Assembly: GCA_000827495.1 (NCBI GenBank)
Contig: KN817522.1
Location: 62,001-126,000, forward strand
Direction of reading: 5' to 3'
Source: Hypholoma sublateritium FD-334 SS-4
Lineage: Eukaryota > Basidiomycota > Agaricomycetes > Agaricales > Strophariaceae
Length of the DNA stretch: 64,000 bases
Under the pieces are notes generated by a model. The model worked only from the letters and a program-made list of their open reading frames with translations. It ran no database searches and had not been told where the DNA came from. Shown here in pieces: positions 58,050 through 64,000 of the stretch (the stretch's first letter is position 1; every line of letters starts with the position of its first letter). A program made the position numbers and the translations under genes.

Positions 58050-60137
58050 ATGGGCCTCCTCAAGCGCTTGCTGTCACTGGGAAGCAGGAAAAACAAGAAG
58101 GAAAGGCCGCCAATTGTTCATAATGTGCCTGTGCCGGAATTGCCTTGGGCAGCAGTGGCCACGCCTGCCGCCGACGAGGAAGAGCACGAAGCTGCAGTTG
58201 GGCGCTTACTGAGGTCATCCTCAGCCCGCTTTGCTGAGAGCTCCGAATTAAATTATGCTACTCTACCACCTCTGCGTAAGTCTGCCCACAGAAATAAACC
58301 TACATTCATAAACTAACTGTTCGTAAAGCGCATCCGATTAATAATGTCATCCAAACGCCAGCTTCGTCTGCAGTCAGCCTGGCGAGTACCACAATAAGTC
58401 AGCGAGGAACTTACAATGTCACCGTGCATAAACGCTGGCGAACTGAAGCGCCTCCAATGCCAAAGACCGAAACAACGCAAAATTCACAATCAACAACAAC
58501 CAATAAGCGCGCTTCGCTCCTTGCAGATGATAGCCGAGTCCTGAGGCTGCGCTCAGACCCATCCGTTGCCAGTCTCCTCGAATTATACGACGAGCATGGA
58601 AAGGTCGCTGCCGATGCATTCTCTAATGACAGCCCTGTCCGTACCTTAGAGCCTCCCAAAGACGGCCGTGCGCAGGTCAAACGGAATGGATCAACTCTGC
58701 GTCAGCTATTGGGGGCATCCCCCAGCTTGTATTCTCGTGATGGGGATGACAGCGGTGAAGGCGATATTTCCTGGGCCGAACGATTCCTAGCGTAAGCTTT
58801 ACTGTCTGTTTTCAAGGTTCTTGACTGAGCGCACTGCCTGTAGCGAGAGTGAAGCTACTTCATCTGTTTCCTCCCTTGGTCTCCCAACTCCAGTCACGCC
58901 AAAATTCTACACGGAGCCGCTGAAGGCGGATATTTCCTTCACAACAGACGGCGACATGTCAATAGGTACAATCGACAACCCAGCCATATCCTCTATGGAG
59001 GTCGAATTCAACACTACGGGCGATATCTCGCAGGACCTGCAAGACGGTGACCTTAGCAAGCAAATTAATAACCCGTACATGAGCCCCAGCCCCAGCACCC
59101 CACAACGCGCTTCGCAGGTCTTTGAATTTCTAACGCGAAAGCAATCCACCACCGCGACGAACCTCGATCGCACTCTCCCCGAGCTGCCCAGCTGCTTCAG
59201 CTCGCCATCGGAGGAGAACGCGAATCTTAATTTCCATTTCAATGACCCGCCTCCATTTACGTTCGCTCCAACCAGAATCTCCGCGATACCTGCTTCGTTC
59301 GCCGACAATACACCTAAGCCTTCACGCACCCGTCCTTATTCTATTGCACTCGAGAAAACACCGTCAGCGGTTGGCCACTACGATGCAGACCACGAACCGC
59401 ACTCGACATTCTCGGACGACAGTCACGACCCGCGCTACGAACCCTCCGCCATCCGCATCCACCAAGACCCCCCAGTGGAAACCCCCGCCGCCACACAGAC
59501 AAAGACGAACAACATCAAGATCATTATGACTGGGCCCACCAAAGTTATCGTAACCGCGCCTACGCCGTCCGCCGCCCACGACAACGTCCCAACACGCATT
59601 CCCCGCGGGCCCCGCGCGTTGCCAAGCAAGGCGTCGTCTGGCAACGTCAAGCGGCGCCGCTCTGCGCTCGTCGAGGTGTCCAATGCGTCCCCCACGTCCC
59701 CAGCCCCTACCTTTGCAGACCCCTTCGCTATCTCCGCGCCTCGGCGCAAGCAACCCACTCACCGGCGCACGTCGCAGAGCTCGGTCAGCTCACAGACGCG
59801 CGAGGAGCGCCCCGCGTCGCGCACGCGCACACACGCGCCCTCCGTAGGGCAGCACAAGGAGAACCAGCTCGGACTGACCGTCACGGCGGAGCTGCCAGCC
59901 ACGCCGTTGCGCACGCACAGCGGCCGTGTAGCGGGTTCGCGCGCGTTGCTGCGTAGTGTCGTGGAACAGGCGATGTTCCGCCCGCCGTCCCCCGCATCAC
60001 GGTCGACTGAGATGTCGCCGGTGGGACGGCAGATCATGAGCGATGTGCGGCAGCAGCGGATGCATGCGCGGGAGGCTGAACGGGAGCGGATCGAGCGCGA
60101 ACGGCGGTCGCGGTCTGATCGTATGCAGATAGTATGA
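58050..60137 (+). CDS. Uncharacterised, mostly disordered Ser/Pro/Arg-rich protein
   Basis: Starts MGLLKRLLSLGSRKNKKERP at 58050, a basic amphipathic N-terminus (Gly2 could be myristoylated, MGxxK). Two short introns (near 58275-58328 and 58793-58843) join three exons. Recognisable short motifs are LRLRSDPSVASLLELYDEHG, DISWAERFLA and PTPVTPKFYTEP. Most of the 600-odd residues are low-complexity Ser/Thr/Pro with Arg clusters (VKRRRSALVEVSNASPTSPA). The C-terminus is a charged helix RQQRMHAREAERERIERERR, stop at 60137. No catalytic domain seen. It may be a scaffold or cell-cycle substrate with many S/TP sites; that is inference. GC rises sharply in 59.4-60.1 kb. Confidence 0.7.
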
Positions 60138-60724
60138 CCCGCCTACCTGAGGACCCAGATGTTTTGGAAACGAACTTCAAGGTATAGCTCATTCAACAAC
60201 GACTGTTACGCTACACACGCACGTCATTTTTTTTCTTTCAGTTATTGATCGTACTCAGCTTTCGTTATGTTTTGTCCTGTCGTTCCATCACATTATTTGC
60301 TATCATGTTTTTTACTCGTTTTTGTCAAGTCTGTGTCCCATCATAAGTAATGTTATTCTGTTACAAAAATATATTTATTGGCTTGCTATACTTATGGGCA
60401 TCAGTTGAAACTTTCAGAAACCGTTATGAGATGATGTTTATCAGCGGATTGTCAGTGGACGCAGTTCAGAGTTCAAATCAAGTTCAAACGCGGGTCGCGA
60501 TCGCGACGCGCGTCACAGACGCGTTAATAAATTCACGTGATGCTACGTAACGGTAACTTTCCACTTTCGCCACAACTGAAGACTTGCAGCCAACCTTGGT
60601 ACTGCGTACGTTGTAGATACTACTAGGCTCTGGCCATTCGCGTCAACCACTCGGGTCAAAGGTATACTGTCCAATCCAGTTTCTCATCTCCGCCCCCTTT
60701 GTATCCCCGATATCAACCGTTAAG
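60138..60724. other. Intergenic region upstream of the polymerase delta subunit
   Basis: 587 bases, with a T-rich 3' flank for the preceding gene (60228-60330). The part just before the start holds a TCACGTGA palindrome (60532-60539), a possible bHLH site. No gene seen. Confidence 0.4.
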
Positions 60725-62867
60725 ATGACCACGCAAGCAATTGCCGACTTCCTCACCAAGCAACTCTTCATCGAAAGGAACATTGTATGCCACCAATCAT
60801 CATGTTTTCGAAACCTATATTCTGACCAGTCTGACCTCTTCAGGTGACATACCGCTCCCTGAGCAGACAATTCTCAATACACGTCAACGTCGCTAAAAAG
60901 TAGGCGTACAGTCTACATACTCGTATAGGGTACTAACGAAACGCGTCTGCGCAGCGAGCTCGCCATATTCCACCATAACGCACCATACCAGTCGCAGGCA
61001 TGCCGAGCAACCTTCCTCCTGAACGGCGTTCCCAGAGCGCCCGCATATGACGAAGACTATGACATGGAAGGCACACCGAACGCGACCCAGGAGGAGGAAG
61101 GCGGGGACGAGGTGCCGCAGACGCAGATCACGATAGTCAACGAGGCAGACCTTGAAGGTGTGCCTGCATACTCACGCCCAATTGTTCTATCTTACCAGTC
61201 CTTCAGATGCAAAAGCCTCCTATGAAGAGCTAATTTCTCTGCATATATACAGCTTGTCGCCCGCACCTATCCATGTATGCCCGTCGCGTGTTTTATCTAA
61301 TATGCGCTGATTCCGAAGTCTTTACCAAAATAGGATGCCGGTCTGCTATGCGCGCCCACTGAGTTTGTACGCAGCACAGATAGGGAAAAGGGTCCCGCAT
61401 TTTCTATTGGCCTCGGGCGCATTGCCACTAAAGGTATTAAGGTCTGTATATTCAATACACGTCGTCATCAAAATGAGTCCTCATTCTCCTTTGCGTAGAT
61501 GGGCGCATCAAAGATAAAAGCCCGTCCCACTGCACCAGTTGCCGGCCCCTCCAAGCTAAAGATGCCCGAGCCCAAGGGCGGGGCCGCAAAGGCAGAACCA
61601 TCTAAAGAGACAACGAACGCGGCGACTGAAAAGGGCAAAGAGAAGCCCAAACCCACTGGGAAGCTGTCGTTCTTCTCCAAACCGAAGGAACCCGTGGCCA
61701 AACCTATCAAAACGGAGGAGACCGACTCGAAGAAAAAACTATTCTTCTCCAGACCTGCCGCCCCAGCGAAGGCAGCTCCCGAACCGCCTGCACCGAAAGC
61801 GAAAGAGCCGACGAAGCCGACTTCCAAAGACCTCGAAAAGGCGAAGGAGCCCCCTAAGGCTAAGGTAGATGAACCAGAACCAGCAGTGAGTCAACCTGCA
61901 TGTAAATATCTAACATGTTCCGACCGAATCACTAGCGCGGTGTAAAACGCAAATCTTCCATAGGACTGGAGCCGAGGGAGAAGTCACCCGAAACTGTGCC
62001 CACCACGTCCAAGGCTCCGCCCGCCGCCCCGGAAACCCACAGAACCAAACGCCGCGTCGTACTATCAGACGATGAGGACTCCGAGCCCGTCGTCTCAAGA
62101 CCGCCCGCCCGGAAGGTGAGGCCGAGCTTTAAGACGGAAAGCGCGGAGAACTCGGACGCCGAGCGCGAGGCGCGGGCGCTCATGGACATTGACGACGGTA
62201 CGAACTATCCTGCCGGCCTACCTCTGGCGTGCACACCGCTAATCATCCGCCTCTTGTCCAGACCAAGTTGAGAAAGTCTCGCGCGTGCCATCGACAAATG
62301 CAAGCTCGAACGAACTCGATGATGACGACGGCGGAGACGCGTCGCCTGGTATCCAGGACGAAGACGTTAGCATGGACGAGGACGCGCCCAAGACGAAGGC
62401 CAAACCAAAACCAAGAAAACCAAAGGCTGTCATTCCCGTCGGGAGAAACGGGTTGAAGAAGAAAAAGGTCACAAAAACGCGGCGAAGAAAGGACGCGAAC
62501 GGGTATATGGGTATGTGCTCCCCTCACAGCTGCTCAGAGTTTGTTTGACGAGATCGTGCCCATTCTAGTTAAAGAGGATTACTCTGACTGGGAATCTGTT
62601 GAAGAAGGCGACGAAGCTGAAGCGGAGCCCCCCAAACCACCTGTGAAGGCCAAGACCAAGGTGACGAAGGTTAAAAAGGAAGAAAGCGCTGAGATTGAAA
62701 TGTCGCCTCCTCCGATGAAAGAGAAGGCTAAAAAGAAGGAGCCTGCACCCACGAAGAAACCTACAGTCAGGTCCGCGCCGAAACCTAAGCCTCCCGTCAA
62801 AGGGGCGGCAAGCGCCAAAGGCAAGAGTCAACAGACCCTTAATTTCTTCGGGCCAAAGAAGACATGA
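60725..62867 (+). CDS. POLD3: DNA polymerase delta subunit 3 (POLD3/Pol32/Cdc27 family)
   Basis: Accessory subunit linking polymerase delta to PCNA in replication and break repair. The start MTTQAIADFLTKQLFIERNI at 60725 begins the N-terminal winged-helix domain (VTYRSLSRQFSIHVNVAKNE, CRATFLLNGVPRAPAYDED). Exons near 61210-61490 give ASYEELISLHIYSLSPAPIH and FSIGLGRIATKGIK. The rest is a long Lys/Pro/Glu-rich disordered tail with acidic patches (VVLSDDEDSEPVV). It ends in a textbook PCNA-interacting peptide, SQQTLNFFGPKKT (QxxLxxFF), stop at 62865-62867. Two internal copies of KLSFFSKP and KLFFSRP (61663-61755) resemble each other. About nine introns; total about 560 residues. Confidence 0.92.
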
Positions 62868-63094
62868 TTTGGATTTGATAACAGCCAACCGTATATACCC
62901 AATGGTGGATATATATTCGAATGCGTTTACAGTTTACAGAGCAAGGGATTAACGTGAACTACGTATATACACATGAATGATTTATGATCAAGAATAATAG
63001 TAAAACAACAGCAATGCGAAAAAGAGCTATCTAAGCGACATCTACTGGATAGTATATAGCAATTGGTATTTTGGAGGAAAGACAAATAGAGGGG

Positions 63095-64000
63095 TTATAA
63101 ATGAGATCTCCAGGCGACCGGAAGCTTAAAGTCGGTCTTGAGCTGACGGCAGACATCCAGGTATCGCGGGTCTGTCTCCTCAGTTATATAACCGTGGCGC
63201 ATCAAGAAGTCCATAATAGCCACGGCCGAACTGGATTTAAATTGCCCTTCGAGGAGAAATTGAAGGATAGTTTCAGCGTCGACGAGCTCGAATTTCTCCA
63301 CCTCGCCGTCGAGGGCATTGACGCGCGGGACGATTGAGCCGTCGGTCGGTAATGGTAGATCAAACAGATGATACATGCCTGGCAGGGCCCAGCCGCCAGG
63401 CGAGCGGTTGGGGAAAGGTAGGACGCCGACAGGGCGGATCCACTCCTCAACGTAGTCCTGGTCGAGGAGCGCCTCCTCTGCGGACTCACGGACGATGGTC
63501 TGCATGGCAGAGTCACCGAGGCCCATACCGCCGCCGACGGTGACGTCTAGTTTTCCTGGCCACCTAAAACGCGAGAGTAAGCCTTCCACAAAGGTATTAT
63601 ACGAGTTCAAATAACTTCATACGACATACATTCGTTTATGGGGAGATCGGCGGGGAACCCAAATCATGATTTGGCCAGTGGTTGGATCACGTACATAGGC
63701 TGGAAGGCGCATTATATTGTCAGATTGCCGAAATCACGTAGATATGGATTCCACTCACCGATTAGAAGAGCGCCAAAGTTCACAAAGCTAAATAGCGGAA
63801 GGGCCGCGCGCTCAATGGCGAACGCCACGGGATCGTGCGTTGCATTCACAGGGTTTGGCGGGTGGATATACACCGGATATGCCTCGTCGCTCCAGCCTGG
63901 GGCCAACATCAGTCCACGGGTCCATTTCTAGTTAGCAGTTGAGAAACCCACTGCGTAATATAGGGGTGAACGCCCCGTGCCGCTTCCAGTCCGCCACGAT
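63095..64000 (-). CDS. Nudix hydrolase, DUF4743/thiamine-pyrophosphokinase-associated type (runs off the window end)
   Basis: The visible part from the window end reads ADWKRHGAFTPIL, then APGWSDEAYPVYIHPPN and AFAIERAALPLFSFVNFGA, the N-terminal DUF4743 region. After an intron comes RDPTTGQIMIWVPRRSADLP and, after another, the Nudix box region WPGKLDVTVGGGMGLGDSAM-QTIVRESAEEALL (G-x5-E-x-REEA-E-like; here ESAEEA). The protein continues with GMYHLFDLPLPTDGSIVPRV, FELVDAETILQFL and RHGYITEETDPRYLDVCRQL. Stop at 63095. Relatives (yeast YJR142W type) hydrolyse damaged thiamine diphosphate analogues; that activity is inferred from family only. The 5' end is beyond 64000. Confidence 0.88.

Noticed and set aside
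1..64000. CRISPR arrays, bacterial operons, phage genes
   Set aside because: No regularly spaced short repeats, Shine-Dalgarno-led gene chains or phage structural genes; all clear genes are eukaryotic with spliceosomal introns.

Overview
The window comes from a filamentous basidiomycete, most likely an agaricomycete (mushroom-forming) fungus. Genes are split by many 50-70 base introns with GT..AG ends, intergenic gaps are short, genes lie on both strands, and several families expanded in mushrooms are present: a FunK1-type kinase, a JmjC-like protein, two class-E P450s, a BCS1-type AAA paralogue and a membrane protein with a repetitive ectodomain. Scattered n bases and a 141-base gap show a draft assembly. 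CDS coordinates run from start to stop codon and include introns; exon joins were read by eye.

Left part (1-35 kb) is gene-sparse and accessory in character. It holds the 5' part of a copper P-type ATPase (-), a P450 (-), an LRR-like protein (-), a coiled-coil protein (+), a BCS1-like AAA protein (-), an AT-rich JmjC-like gene (-), a FunK1 kinase (-), a second P450 (+) and a protein with a proline/serine/threonine repeat tail (+). The last two genes of this part are housekeeping: an HDDC2-type nucleotidase (+) and ADE17 (-). Three non-autonomous DNA transposons were found from the sequence. One is a hAT-like 779 bp element with a perfect 8 bp target duplication inside an intron of the JmjC-like gene. 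One has terminal inverted repeats of about 380 bp (24.4-25.7 kb). One is a 0.57 kb element with 36 bp inverted repeats (36 kb).

Right part (37-64 kb) is dense and mostly housekeeping. It holds a membrane protein (-), an F-box protein (+), HEM13 (-), a stand-alone T4 Rnl1-type RNA ligase (+), a divergent Tpt1/KptA-family protein (-), APP1 phosphatidate phosphatase (+), an ELMO-domain protein (+), MET13 (-), a DUF202 membrane protein (-), a disordered protein (+), DNA polymerase delta subunit 3 (+) and a Nudix hydrolase cut by the window end (-).

The most interesting observations are two. First, the RNA ligase and the Tpt1-family gene sit tail to tail, 100 bp apart; these families act in successive steps of RNA break repair or tRNA splicing, yet this Tpt1-like protein lacks several catalytic residues. 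Second, the hAT-like element entered a 55-base intron right at its 5' splice site, and its target duplication created a second copy of that splice donor. What look like two adjacent genes are one gene, because the reading phase is restored exactly when the element is removed.
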